DNA from: CAZAMB01 sp964486335
GTDB lineage: Bacteria > Planctomycetota > Phycisphaerae > UBA1845
Assembly (NCBI GenBank): GCA_964486335.1
Contig: CAZAMB010000009.1
Span: 62,001-126,000, forward strand
Length of the DNA: 64,000 bases
Direction of reading: 5' to 3'
How positions within the stretch are numbered: position 1 is the stretch's first letter; the number at the start of each line of letters is the position of its first letter. Below, piece after piece: positions 17,234 to 25,813 of the stretch. A program made the position numbers and the translations under genes. The notes below the pieces were generated by a model, which was not told the origin of the DNA, ran no database searches, and worked only from the letters and a program-made list of their open reading frames with translations.

Positions 17234-17818
17234 ATGGATTCAAACGCCGATTCGCCCGATCCGAAATCCTGGGGATTGATCATCCTCCGCGCGAAAGAGC
17301 TGGACGCCGAGGCCTTTGATGCGCTGGTCGACGCCTACGCGGGTCGATTGTGCGGTTACTTTCGGCGACAGCTGGGCCGGTCGTGCGACGCGGAGGATCT
17401 GGTTCAGGAGGTTTTCGTCCGGGTCGTGCGAATGATTTCGGCCTACGAGGACGACGGGCGGTTCGAGGCGTGGCTCTTTCGAATTGCCGTGAACCTCGCC
17501 CGCGATCGTATGCGTGAGAATCGCCGGCGACCAGGCATCTTGGAGTTGAATGCCGCCAGAAGCGCGACGGATGAATGCATTTCGGAAGCTCCGGGAGAGC
17601 GACTCGAAGGCGTAATGCACCGGGACGAGCAACGATTGAAACTCGAAGAGGCGCTGGAGCGCCTTCCCGCCGCGGAGCGAGAGGTCGTCCTTCTTCGGCA
17701 CTATGGTCAACTGCGGTTTGAAGAGATCGCGGTCATGATGAATACGCCGCTGGGAACGGCCTTGGCTCGGGCGCATCGGGGGCTCGGCAAACTGCGTGAA
17801 TGGATGGGTGCTTCGTGA
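17234..17818 (+). CDS. ECF-type RNA polymerase sigma factor
   Basis: 194 residues. Region 2 contains LCGYFRRQLGRSCDAEDLVQ and RFEAWLFRIAVNLARD; region 4 is EEALERLPAAEREVVLLRHY followed by a helix-turn-helix (LRFEEIAVMMNTPLGTALAR). It directs RNA polymerase to a stress or envelope regulon. The ATG at 17234 follows GGGG within a few bases; an upstream in-frame ATG at 17132 adds 34 residues with no sigma similarity. The downstream membrane protein overlaps its stop by GTGA, the usual arrangement for a sigma/anti-sigma pair. Confidence 0.93.
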   Translation: MDSNADSPDPKSWGLIILRAKELDAEAFDALVDAYAGRLCGYFRRQLGRSCDAEDLVQEVFVRVVRMISAYEDDGRFEAWLFRIAVNLARDRMRENRRRPGILELNAARSATDECISEAPGERLEGVMHRDEQRLKLEEALERLPAAEREVVLLRHYGQLRFEEIAVMMNTPLGTALARAHRGLGKLREWMGAS

Positions 17819-18420
17819 ACGTCGAAGAGAAGAGCATGTTGCGGATCATCGAGCAGGATGAGCGCTGGCTTTCCGATCGGCTGGTCGATTCGGTCGTACC
17901 GGATGCAGATTCGATCAAGATGCGCGTGCGCATTGAGATCGAAGAACGCCGAATCGCACCATTGTTCGACGACAGGACGCCGGAAGCGCTGGTTCGGGTC
18001 ACTCGTGATCGACTGCGGTCTATCATTGCCGAGCAACACGGGACAGGCGATGTCACGGTCCATTGGAAAGGTCGCGGCCGAGTCTTTTTGGTGGCGAGTT
18101 CGCTGCTGAGCAGCGCGGCGGCGGTTGCGTTGTTTGTGATGGCGGGCGGCGGATCAACGGCTTCCGTCGATGAGTCCAGCTCTGTTGTTTTGACGGCATT
18201 TGAGGAGTCCGATCCGACGGAGGAGGATTTTGATCGCTCGTTGCGCGCGCTCGAAGAGAAGATCGAGGCCTTGGGGACATCGTTTGATCGCCATGCCGGA
18301 ACGGATTCGGCGGGGGAGGGCGACGACATCTGGGGGTGGTGGGAATCGTCCGAGGGGGACGGGGAGGGAGCCGATCGGCCTGTGGGGGCTGGTCGGCAGG
18401 TCCGGGAGTCGGGAGTATGA
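17815..18420 (+). CDS. Probable membrane-anchored anti-sigma factor (unrecognised type)
   Basis: 201 residues. A cytoplasmic N-terminus of about 85 residues is followed by one membrane helix (FLVASSLLSSAAAVALFVMA) and an acidic extracytoplasmic tail with an E/D-rich predicted helix (DFDRSLRALEEKIEAL). No zinc-binding ZAS motif is present. Position and topology, starting at a GTG that overlaps the sigma-factor stop, make it the likely anti-sigma factor; sequence alone would not show this. Confidence 0.7.
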   Translation: MNVEEKSMLRIIEQDERWLSDRLVDSVVPDADSIKMRVRIEIEERRIAPLFDDRTPEALVRVTRDRLRSIIAEQHGTGDVTVHWKGRGRVFLVASSLLSSAAAVALFVMAGGGSTASVDESSSVVLTAFEESDPTEEDFDRSLRALEEKIEALGTSFDRHAGTDSAGEGDDIWGWWESSEGDGEGADRPVGAGRQVRESGV

Positions 18421-18423
18421 ATC

Positions 18424-19170
18424 ATGGTGTTCAGATCTATATTGGTGTTGTTTTTCCTGTCGGGCGTGAGTGGAGCGGCGGCAGTCCAGCCTGCTCGGCG
18501 ACCTCTTCCGCCGCCGGGTGAGGGTCCGGGCCCTGAAGACGGTCCTCGCGGGCAGTTTCGTCGAGGGGCGCCCGATGGCCCCGGGGAAGGACCGGGCGGT
18601 CGTGGTCCGGTTCCATGGCAGCGATTGGCGGAACCTGAAAAAGCTCGGCTGAAACGATTTGTCGAGGAGCATTTTCCGCGGCTTGCGGTTGAAATGGACA
18701 AGCTTCGCCAGACTTCGCCGCAGCGTTTCGAACGGCGCATGACGCGCATCGCCATGGAAATGCGCCGGTTGATGGAAGTGATGGAGCGAGATCCGGGCCG
18801 TGGGACCGCGATGATTCGCGAACGGCAGGTGGCCTTCCAGATTCACCAATTGGCCATGGAATATCACGAATCGAAGGACGACGCGCAGCGGGAGAATCTT
18901 CGAGAGAAGCTCGAAGAGGCGGTGACGAGCGAATTTCAGGTCAGGATGGCTCGTCGGGCCGAGGAAGTTCGTGAAATGGAAACGCAACTGGTCGAATTGA
19001 AGGGGAGGCTCTCGGAGATGAAGTCGCTTCGGGACGACCTCATCGATCGCCGCGTGCGCGAGCTACTCGAGAAACCGCGACCATCCAATCGACCGCGACA
19101 GGCGAGCGCGGATGAATCGGATGATGACAAAATGGAACCAAAGCCGCCGTCGCCGGATGAGCAACGGTAG
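18424..19170 (+). CDS. Secreted proline/glycine-rich coiled-coil protein
   Basis: 248 residues: signal peptide (1-20), a Pro/Gly/Arg-rich stretch (about 22-65), then a long charged helix of about 150 residues with LxxxM repeats (MDKLRQTSP, MTRIAMEMRRLMEVMER) ending in a hydrophilic tail. Such periplasmic helical proteins recall Spy/CpxP/CnrX-type stress or metal sensors, but the LTxxQ motif is not evident. It starts three bases after the anti-sigma-like gene, so it probably belongs to the sigma-factor operon and may sense the signal or be its target. Function is unknown. Confidence 0.75.
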   Translation: MVFRSILVLFFLSGVSGAAAVQPARRPLPPPGEGPGPEDGPRGQFRRGAPDGPGEGPGGRGPVPWQRLAEPEKARLKRFVEEHFPRLAVEMDKLRQTSPQRFERRMTRIAMEMRRLMEVMERDPGRGTAMIRERQVAFQIHQLAMEYHESKDDAQRENLREKLEEAVTSEFQVRMARRAEEVREMETQLVELKGRLSEMKSLRDDLIDRRVRELLEKPRPSNRPRQASADESDDDKMEPKPPSPDEQR

Positions 19171-19183
19171 AGCACTTTCTTGA

Positions 19184-20773
19184 TTAGGCGCACGAGTATC
19201 GGGCCGAAAAAAGGGACTCACCGCGTGTGCGGCGCATCCCGCGATCGGGGTTCGCCGTGAGGTGTTCCAGCAAGTGGAAGACGGCCTCGACGAGTTCCGG
19301 CGATCCAATCGCTACAGCAATTTCGTTCACCGTCCGTTTTTCGCCGGGCGACTGCCGCAGCATTGCGAGGATACGCCGTTGAAGTTCGAGCAATTCCCCG
19401 GCGGCTTTTTTGCCGGCCTCGACGCCGGGTTGATGGTAGGCATTGATGTTGATCAGCTCGGCATACAATCCGACCGCGCGCTCGAATAGCGCGATCAGCG
19501 CTCCAATGGCGCGAGCATCGAGCGTATCAAGCGTGAGCGTGATCGAAGGTCTTCCGCGGTCGGTGAGCGCCGATCGAGTACCGTACAGAAAGCCGTGCAA
19601 GTAGTCGCCGGCGGTGATTTCGGGCTCGACAACGGGCGAGGGGCCTTCGCGATCGCGCAACACGTCGATGAACGTGACGAAGAAGTCGTCGCGTCCGTCG
19701 CGGAGTTGCTGAACGAATGCGTGCTGATCGGTGCTGCCCTTGTTTCCGAAGACCGTCAAGCCCTGATGCACGACCTCGCCGGCGCGATCGCGTTCCTTGC
19801 CGAGTGATTCCATGACGAGTTGCTGGAGATAGCGACTGAACAGCAGGAGGCGATCACGATAAGGAAGCACCACCATGTTTCGCTCGCCTCGACCTTGACC
19901 CAGCGCATGCCAGGCCAGGGCGAGCAAAGCGGCCGGATTGTCGCGTAAGTTCGGGTTACGCGTGGCGATGTCGCAGTCGCGCGCACCGGCCAAGAGTGCG
20001 TCAATATCCATGCCTTGAAGCGCTGCGGGCAGAAGCCCCACGGCGGAAAAGACCGACGTGCGGCCGCCGACCCAATCCCACATCGGAAAAGTCGTCAGCC
20101 AATGTTCGTCGACCGCTCGCCGGTGAAGCTCGCTGGCCTCCTGGGTTATGGCGACGGCATGGCGAGAAAAACTCAGCCCCATTCGCTTGTACGCGGCCGC
20201 GACTTCCATCATCGCATTGCGCGGCTCGGGCGTCGTTCCTGACTTGGAAACAACGAGGGTAAGCGCTTGTGCCAGGGAGCTGTCGAGTTCGGTCAGTGTG
20301 CGATCGATTCCGTCGGGGTCGGTGTTGTCGATGAATCGAACGATCATGGCGTCGTCCGCACCGCCGAGGGCGTCGGCGACAAATTGCGGACCCAGCGCCG
20401 ATCCGCCGATGCCGAGAACCAGCAGCACGTCAAACGCGTCACCGCGCTCGGGACGAGTCGTTGCGGCATGAACACCCTCCGTGAAGTGACGAATGGCCGA
20501 CAACGTTTTTTCGATTTCGTCGCGTATGTTCTGATCCGGAGCAAGCTTCGGCGATCGGAGCCAGTAGTGGCCCACCATTCGGCCTTCGTCGATATTGGCC
20601 AAATCGCCCTGCTCAATGCGCTGCATGGCCGCGAGCGCGTTGCTCATGGGTGCCGTCATGTTCGCAAAGTGTTCTTCGAGGAGTCCGGCGCGGCTCACGT
20701 CGAGCCGGAGTCCGAGGCTGGGAACGTGACAAAGCGTTTCGCGGTATCGCTGCCAGAGTTCACGGTTGTTCAC
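19184..20773 (-). CDS. pgi: Glucose-6-phosphate isomerase
   Basis: 529 residues. Substrate and catalytic motifs include LGIGGSALGPQFVAD, VVSKSGTTPEPRN (phosphate-binding SKSGTT), FPMWDWVGGRTSVFSAVG, GNKGSTDQHAFVQQLRDG and NINAYHQPGVEAGKKAA, so glucose-6-phosphate / fructose-6-phosphate interconversion is expected. After the core there is a C-terminal helical extension of about 75 residues, including ELLELQRRILAMLR and a predicted winged-helix-like segment (RTVNEIAVAIGSPELVEAVF). The start ATG overlaps the upstream MFS-acyltransferase stop by four bases, suggesting coupled translation. It converges with the coiled-coil gene, leaving only 13 bases. Confidence 0.95.
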   Translation of the reverse strand: MNNRELWQRYRETLCHVPSLGLRLDVSRAGLLEEHFANMTAPMSNALAAMQRIEQGDLANIDEGRMVGHYWLRSPKLAPDQNIRDEIEKTLSAIRHFTEGVHAATTRPERGDAFDVLLVLGIGGSALGPQFVADALGGADDAMIVRFIDNTDPDGIDRTLTELDSSLAQALTLVVSKSGTTPEPRNAMMEVAAAYKRMGLSFSRHAVAITQEASELHRRAVDEHWLTTFPMWDWVGGRTSVFSAVGLLPAALQGMDIDALLAGARDCDIATRNPNLRDNPAALLALAWHALGQGRGERNMVVLPYRDRLLLFSRYLQQLVMESLGKERDRAGEVVHQGLTVFGNKGSTDQHAFVQQLRDGRDDFFVTFIDVLRDREGPSPVVEPEITAGDYLHGFLYGTRSALTDRGRPSITLTLDTLDARAIGALIALFERAVGLYAELININAYHQPGVEAGKKAAGELLELQRRILAMLRQSPGEKRTVNEIAVAIGSPELVEAVFHLLEHLTANPDRGMRRTRGESLFSARYSCA

Positions 20774-22767
20774 GGCTGATCCTCCTGGTCGGGGTTCGGC
20801 AAGACGTCGGAGTCTGTATGGGGTACATCGGAGGCGGCGACGGTGGGCGGTTGGGGACCGAGTGCGAGCACCGCCGAATAGATTTTTCTAGTGGCCGCAC
20901 GGACCGTCTCACGGGAAGCGTCAGGCGTGCGGAATTCATCGAGATTCACCGGCGGGCCGAATCGAACTCGGGCATGGTGCCGGGCAAAGAGACCGCGAAC
21001 GATGCCATCAAAATACCGGATGCCGCTGATATAGGCAGGGATCACAACCGCACCTGTTCTTAGTGCGAGCATGGCGACGCCGTCCTTTAGTCGGGGCGGC
21101 GTTCCAGGCGGATTAATTCCGCCTTCAATGAAGATGGCAATGGCCTTTCCCTTTTCCAAATGTCGCAATGCTTGTTTGATCGCGGTGGTTTCGCGAGTTC
21201 CTCGGCGAACCGGAATGCACTCGGTTGCTCCTGTGAAAAAGCGGACGATCGGCCATTTGGCGTATTCCGCGGCGATCATGAAAGAAATCGCACGGTAAGG
21301 CGCGCCCGCGCTAAGAAGCAACGGGTCGGCCGGACCAATATGATTGGCGGTGACAATCACCGGGCCGGTCCGCGGCACGGTGGGGCGGCCGATGCACTGA
21401 AAACGGTACCAGAACTTGACGACAAAGCTGTTAAGGTTTTCGCAGAAATTGAGCATCCAACGGTGAGGACCACGGCGAAGGCGAATGGAAACCGTGACCA
21501 TTCCCGCGACAAACATGATGAGAGCGACCGCGCCGAGGATCGCGCCTGCCCAGCGATCCACGCGCGTCCACTGAGGAATGCCCAGTGTTCCGGTAGCGAG
21601 AAGGAGCGCCGCGGTGCAGACAAGGTCCTTGACGCCGAATACGCGCCCGCGAAATCGATCGGCGGTGATTCGCTGGAGCAATGTTTGAAAGCTTGCCATG
21701 ACGGCCAGAGCGCACATGCCGGAAATCACGATTCCGACGCCGCCGATCCGCGAGAGCGTCGTCGGATCAAGCGACAGGGACGCTGAAATTGCAAACACAG
21801 CCATACCCGCAGAGATGCCGAACAATCCCCATGTCATGGCGATTTCACTCCGAAGCGCGTCGCCAAGTACCGTGATGACGGTTGCTCCTAAAATGAACCC
21901 CAGTCCCAACAACGCGCGGTAACCGCTGATCATCGAATAGGCGCCGTGATAGACGTCACGAACCACGGCCGGAATCACGCTGTTGACCAGCGGCCCGCAA
22001 AACCAGACCAGCCCGGCGATCACGAGAAGCTCCATCACGCGACGGTGCTGACGCGCGTACCGAAACCCGGCAATGATTTTTTTGAACGTCGAGGGTCCAT
22101 TAGGTTCGGTAGGGAGCAACGCCGGTGATCGAGGAAGCTTCATCAGCAGAAGGAGGACGGCGCTCACTGCGAACGTCGCGGTGTTGGCGCGAAAGGCGAT
22201 TTCCGGGTGGTATCGATCGGCGAGGATTCCGCCGACCCAGGCGGCGATCATGGTCGCAATGACCCCCAGGCCGCCGATTAGCCCATTGGCCCGAACCAAC
22301 TGGTTCGGGCGGATGATCGTGGGAAGCATGGCCATGCGCGCCGGGGAGAAAATCGCCGCGAACAAACCCACCACGAGTAACGGGTAGAACGGCCCCCACG
22401 AACCCCAATTCGTAGTCCAGGCAATGAGCGCGGCAAACGGTAGGAGCAGCGCTGCACGTGAAATGTCGGCCACCACCATGAGTGTCCGGCGGGGGTATCG
22501 ATCGGCCAGCGCGCCCGTCAATGGTCCCAGCAGGAAGAACGGAACAAAAAACATGAACATCATGCGGGCGCTGAGCGGGGCGATGTCCACGTCAGGATTG
22601 AGCGCATTCTGGGTTTTGAGAATGGCCATCTCGGAGAGGTGGTCGCCCATAGCGCTAACACCGTAAGCGCACCAGAGGAGAATGAAATTGTGATTCCGCA
22701 ACAGGTGGGCTTGCCGGCCGAGAATGGGTTCAGCGTTGTTCATGAAGCCCGTCGGCATCGTGTCCAT
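20770..22767 (-). CDS. MFS transporter fused to PlsC-type acyltransferase
   Basis: About 665 residues. The first 430 form an MFS permease (GALADRYPRRTLMV loop motif, about 10-12 membrane helices). The C-terminal 230 are a glycerophospholipid acyltransferase domain with the catalytic HX4D box (ANHIGPADPLLL) and the EGG-x-NPPG region in place of FPEGTR. The layout recalls the LplT/Aas system, in which a flippase brings in lysophospholipid and an acyltransferase re-acylates it; the ligase/AMP-binding domain of Aas is absent. Start is uncertain among ATGs at 22767, 22758 and 22743; no strong RBS is seen. Coupled to pgi by a four-base overlap, an unexplained pairing. Confidence 0.88.
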   Translation of the reverse strand: MDTMPTGFMNNAEPILGRQAHLLRNHNFILLWCAYGVSAMGDHLSEMAILKTQNALNPDVDIAPLSARMMFMFFVPFFLLGPLTGALADRYPRRTLMVVADISRAALLLPFAALIAWTTNWGSWGPFYPLLVVGLFAAIFSPARMAMLPTIIRPNQLVRANGLIGGLGVIATMIAAWVGGILADRYHPEIAFRANTATFAVSAVLLLLMKLPRSPALLPTEPNGPSTFKKIIAGFRYARQHRRVMELLVIAGLVWFCGPLVNSVIPAVVRDVYHGAYSMISGYRALLGLGFILGATVITVLGDALRSEIAMTWGLFGISAGMAVFAISASLSLDPTTLSRIGGVGIVISGMCALAVMASFQTLLQRITADRFRGRVFGVKDLVCTAALLLATGTLGIPQWTRVDRWAGAILGAVALIMFVAGMVTVSIRLRRGPHRWMLNFCENLNSFVVKFWYRFQCIGRPTVPRTGPVIVTANHIGPADPLLLSAGAPYRAISFMIAAEYAKWPIVRFFTGATECIPVRRGTRETTAIKQALRHLEKGKAIAIFIEGGINPPGTPPRLKDGVAMLALRTGAVVIPAYISGIRYFDGIVRGLFARHHARVRFGPPVNLDEFRTPDASRETVRAATRKIYSAVLALGPQPPTVAASDVPHTDSDVLPNPDQEDQP

Positions 22768-22991
22768 GCCGGTTGCCCGAATGGTTGTCGTTACGCGGAA
22801 GTGACAACGATCTTGCCTTACATTCCGCCGCTGCATGGTAACGTTCGACGAATGATCGGCAACGGTTCGCCTTGCTGGTCGCCGGGGAACTCTGTAATCT
22901 TGAAGTTTCTGGAATGGTCAGAACAAAGGGGCCTGGCGTCGCCAGTTTCGATGGCAGGCCGTTACGTTTTCAATCGGAAAGGAATAGCGAG

Positions 22992-24077
22992 ATGAAACAG
23001 CGGTGCGGGTTGTTCGGAGGAGTATTCGCCACGGTCGTTCTAGGGCTTTTGGTGCCGGTTGCGCAGGCCGAAGACGCCAAGGCGGGTGGGGCGAACCCTC
23101 GCGTGAAGATGGAGACATCGCTGGGCGATATCGTGCTTGAACTGAACGCCGACAAAGCGCCGATCACGGTGGACAATTTCATCAAGTATGCGGATGCGAA
23201 GTTTTACGACGGCACGATTTTTCATCGCGTGATGAAGACGTTCATGATCCAGGGCGGCGGTCATCTCGAGAATCTCGACGAGAAATCAGACGGACTGCGG
23301 GCGCCGATCATCAATGAGTGGAAGAACGGGCTCAAGAATGATCGCGGAACGATTTCCATGGCGCGGAAGAACTCGCCCGACACGGCTTCGGCGCAGTTCT
23401 TCATCAATGTGGTCGACAACGGGCGACTGGATACGCCGCAGGCCGACGGAGCCGCGTATTGTGTATTCGGGAAGGTCGTCGAGGGTATGGACGTGGTGGA
23501 CAAGATTCGGGATACGGCGGTCACAACACATCCCAAGTATCCCGGTGGTCCGGTCGTGCCCGAAACGACGGTGTTGATCAAGTCGGTGACGGTGCTGGGC
23601 GAATTGGACCGCGCCAAGCTGGAAGCCGCCGCCAAGAATGCGGAGAACGTCGTGAAAGAAGCGAAAGCGAAGGCCAATGAAGCCAAGGCTGGCGAACTTG
23701 CTGAGTATGTGAAGAAGATTGAGGGAGAAACCGGAAAGACGGCCACTAAGACCGATTCGGGTCTGATGTATATCGATCTCAAGGAAGGCGATGGAGCGGT
23801 TCCGGACAAGAGCGCCACGGTCGAGGTGCACTACACGGGCTGGTTGCTGGATGGAACGAAGTTTGACAGCTCGGTGGATCGGGGACAGCCGTTCACCTTC
23901 AACCTCAAGGGCGGCGTGATTCAGGGCTGGCTCGAAGGCGTCGCGACGATGAAAGTCGGCGGCAAGCGGAAGCTCATCATTCCCAGCGACCTTGGATACG
24001 GGAAGCGCGGGTCGCCCCCTGTCATTCCGCCGGATGCGACGCTGGTGTTTGACGTTGAATTCCTGGGAATCAAGTAG
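22992..24077 (+). CDS. Exported dual peptidyl-prolyl isomerase (cyclophilin-FKBP fusion), copy 1
   Basis: 361 residues. Signal peptide (1-26, ending AQA), cyclophilin domain about 35-205 (FHRVMKTFMIQGGG with the catalytic Arg, and ASAQFFINVVDN), an Ala/Lys-rich coiled linker about 205-255, then an FKBP domain (VEVHYTGWLLDGTKFDSS, VIQGWLEGV with the pocket Trp, and LGYGKRG with the pocket Tyr). Both active sites look intact, so it should isomerise X-Pro bonds in the periplasm during folding. The ATG at 22992 has GGAA upstream and begins the signal peptide; the longer ORF is not supported. A shorter paralogue follows directly. Confidence 0.93.
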   Translation: MKQRCGLFGGVFATVVLGLLVPVAQAEDAKAGGANPRVKMETSLGDIVLELNADKAPITVDNFIKYADAKFYDGTIFHRVMKTFMIQGGGHLENLDEKSDGLRAPIINEWKNGLKNDRGTISMARKNSPDTASAQFFINVVDNGRLDTPQADGAAYCVFGKVVEGMDVVDKIRDTAVTTHPKYPGGPVVPETTVLIKSVTVLGELDRAKLEAAAKNAENVVKEAKAKANEAKAGELAEYVKKIEGETGKTATKTDSGLMYIDLKEGDGAVPDKSATVEVHYTGWLLDGTKFDSSVDRGQPFTFNLKGGVIQGWLEGVATMKVGGKRKLIIPSDLGYGKRGSPPVIPPDATLVFDVEFLGIK

Positions 24078-24138
24078 CCGAACGCCCACGCGGGTTACGG
24101 GTCTGGACGATTCTCCGAAGTTCGTGGAGTTCGAGTGA

Positions 24139-25233
24139 ATGAGAAGAAGTGAGCGATTGATTTCCCTTTACTCGACGGCGGTATTGTGCGCGCTTCCGGT
24201 CAGTGGAGCGTTGTGTCAAGGGGCCGACGACGAAACTGGTGGAAAGCCGCCTTCGCTACAGCCGACGGTCCGCTTCGAGACCAACCTCGGTGGTTTCATC
24301 GTTGAGTTGGACGCCGAGCGGTCCCCTGTGACGGTGATGAACTTTCTCGATTACGCCGGCAGCGGCTTTTACGACGGAACGGTATTTCATCGCGTCGTGA
24401 AAGGAAAGATGATTCACGGCGGCGGCTACACGCAGAGCTTCGAATTGAAATCAAAGGATCTGAAGGATCCGATTCGCTATGAAGGGGCGAACGGGTTGCT
24501 CAACTTGCGAGGCACGATCGCGGCATACCGTCGCTTCGACGATCTTAACTCGGCGCAAAGTCAGTTTTTCATCAATACCGCCGATAACGATCAGCTCGAT
24601 CGCCTGCGCGATGGTACGGCTTATACCGTGTTCGGTCGGGTCATCGATGGGATGGACATCGTGGATCGCATCAATGACGTTTCGGTGGGGACGCGACCCG
24701 GTTTCGCGGGCGGGTTGAGTCCCTACGTTCCGATAGCGCCGGTAATCATCTCCAAGATGACGGTCGAGTCTCCCTTGGATCGTCCGGCGGCGGAAGCAAA
24801 AGCGGAATCCAATCGTCGAGCGGCGGAGATGTCCGTCGAAACTCGCATTGCCGAAATCGAGAATGACGCAAAGTCGTCAGTGGTTTCGACCAAGTCCGGC
24901 CTGCAATACATCGATCGAAAAGTTGGAAACGGCGCTTTTCCCAACCCCGACGACACGGTTCATCTGAATTATCGCGGGACTTTGGTGAACGGGGCCGAGT
25001 TTGATAGCTCAGAGAGTCGAGGCGATGGGCCGTTTGCAGTGAAACTGGATCAACTGATCCGCGGCCTGCGTGAAGGTCTCTCTACGATGAGAGAATCCGG
25101 GATTCGGGTGATCGTCGTTCCGCCAGAACTGGGTTTTGGGATGGACGGGGTACCGGGCAAAGTCCCACCGGCGGCGACCTTGTTTTACGAGGTTGAACTC
25201 GTGTATCTCACTCCGCCGCTGATTCAGCCGTAA
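24139..25233 (+). CDS. Exported dual peptidyl-prolyl isomerase (cyclophilin-FKBP fusion), copy 2, diverged
   Basis: 364 residues with the same architecture as the preceding gene: signal peptide, cyclophilin (FHRVVKGKMIHGGG, SAQSQFFINTADN), charged linker and FKBP (VHLNYRGTLVNGAEFDSS). Several active-site positions differ: the cyclophilin Gln after MI is His, the FKBP pocket Trp is Leu (LIRGLREG) and the pocket Tyr is Phe (LGFGMDG). It may therefore be a weaker isomerase or a chaperone. It starts 62 bases after copy 1 and is probably a tandem duplication. Confidence 0.92.
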   Translation: MRRSERLISLYSTAVLCALPVSGALCQGADDETGGKPPSLQPTVRFETNLGGFIVELDAERSPVTVMNFLDYAGSGFYDGTVFHRVVKGKMIHGGGYTQSFELKSKDLKDPIRYEGANGLLNLRGTIAAYRRFDDLNSAQSQFFINTADNDQLDRLRDGTAYTVFGRVIDGMDIVDRINDVSVGTRPGFAGGLSPYVPIAPVIISKMTVESPLDRPAAEAKAESNRRAAEMSVETRIAEIENDAKSSVVSTKSGLQYIDRKVGNGAFPNPDDTVHLNYRGTLVNGAEFDSSESRGDGPFAVKLDQLIRGLREGLSTMRESGIRVIVVPPELGFGMDGVPGKVPPAATLFYEVELVYLTPPLIQP

Positions 25234-25370
25234 TTGCATTGGATGACTCGAAAGAACGTAGCAAATAAGGGTGCGCGACGGGCGTGTTACGCACACGGGA
25301 CTGAGCGGCGGCGGCGATAATGGTAAGATGGATAGGTCCATCGTAACGAAGGCGATGGGGTGACGTACTT

Positions 25371-25736
25371 TTGGAGCAACGTGTTCGCTTAGCCCGTGAG
25401 TTCACTTTTGAGGCGGCCCATCGCTTGCCGTTTGTTCCTGAGGGGCACAAGTGCGCTCGACTGCACGGACACAGCTTTCGTGTCGAATTGGTTTGCGAGG
25501 GAAGGGTTGATCCGCGAACGGGCTGGTTGATGGACTTCGCGGACATCAAGAAGTGCTTTGACCCGTTGCACGAACAATTGGATCATCACAATTTGAACGA
25601 AGTTGAAGGACTGGAAAACCCAACCGCCGAGAACATCGCCAGGTGGATATGGGATCGTGTCAAGCCGATGTTAGAAGCGCTTGTGCAGGTGAATGTTGCG
25701 GAAACATGCACGTCGCGATGCGAGTATCGCGGGTGA
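25371..25736 (+). CDS. queD: 6-pyruvoyl-tetrahydropterin synthase / 6-carboxy-tetrahydropterin synthase family (QueD-like)
   Basis: 121 residues, the family size. Zinc ligands are H17 (AAHRL), H32 and H34 (LHGHSF), with the catalytic Cys at C28 (KCARLHG) and the LDHHNLN motif; the C-terminal AETCTSRCEY carries the pterin-anchoring Glu. It likely converts dihydroneopterin triphosphate to 6-carboxy-tetrahydropterin in queuosine synthesis, though a pterin role is possible. The only start that keeps the N-terminal strand is a TTG at 25371, with GGGG upstream. No other que genes are present in the window. Confidence 0.9.
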   Translation: MEQRVRLAREFTFEAAHRLPFVPEGHKCARLHGHSFRVELVCEGRVDPRTGWLMDFADIKKCFDPLHEQLDHHNLNEVEGLENPTAENIARWIWDRVKPMLEALVQVNVAETCTSRCEYRG

Positions 25737-25813
25737 ATGGCTGGTGACGGACCAGAAATCGGAAGCGTGGGGGTCATGATCCCCGGTTCAACTGTTGAAA
25801 AAGGAGCAAGAGG

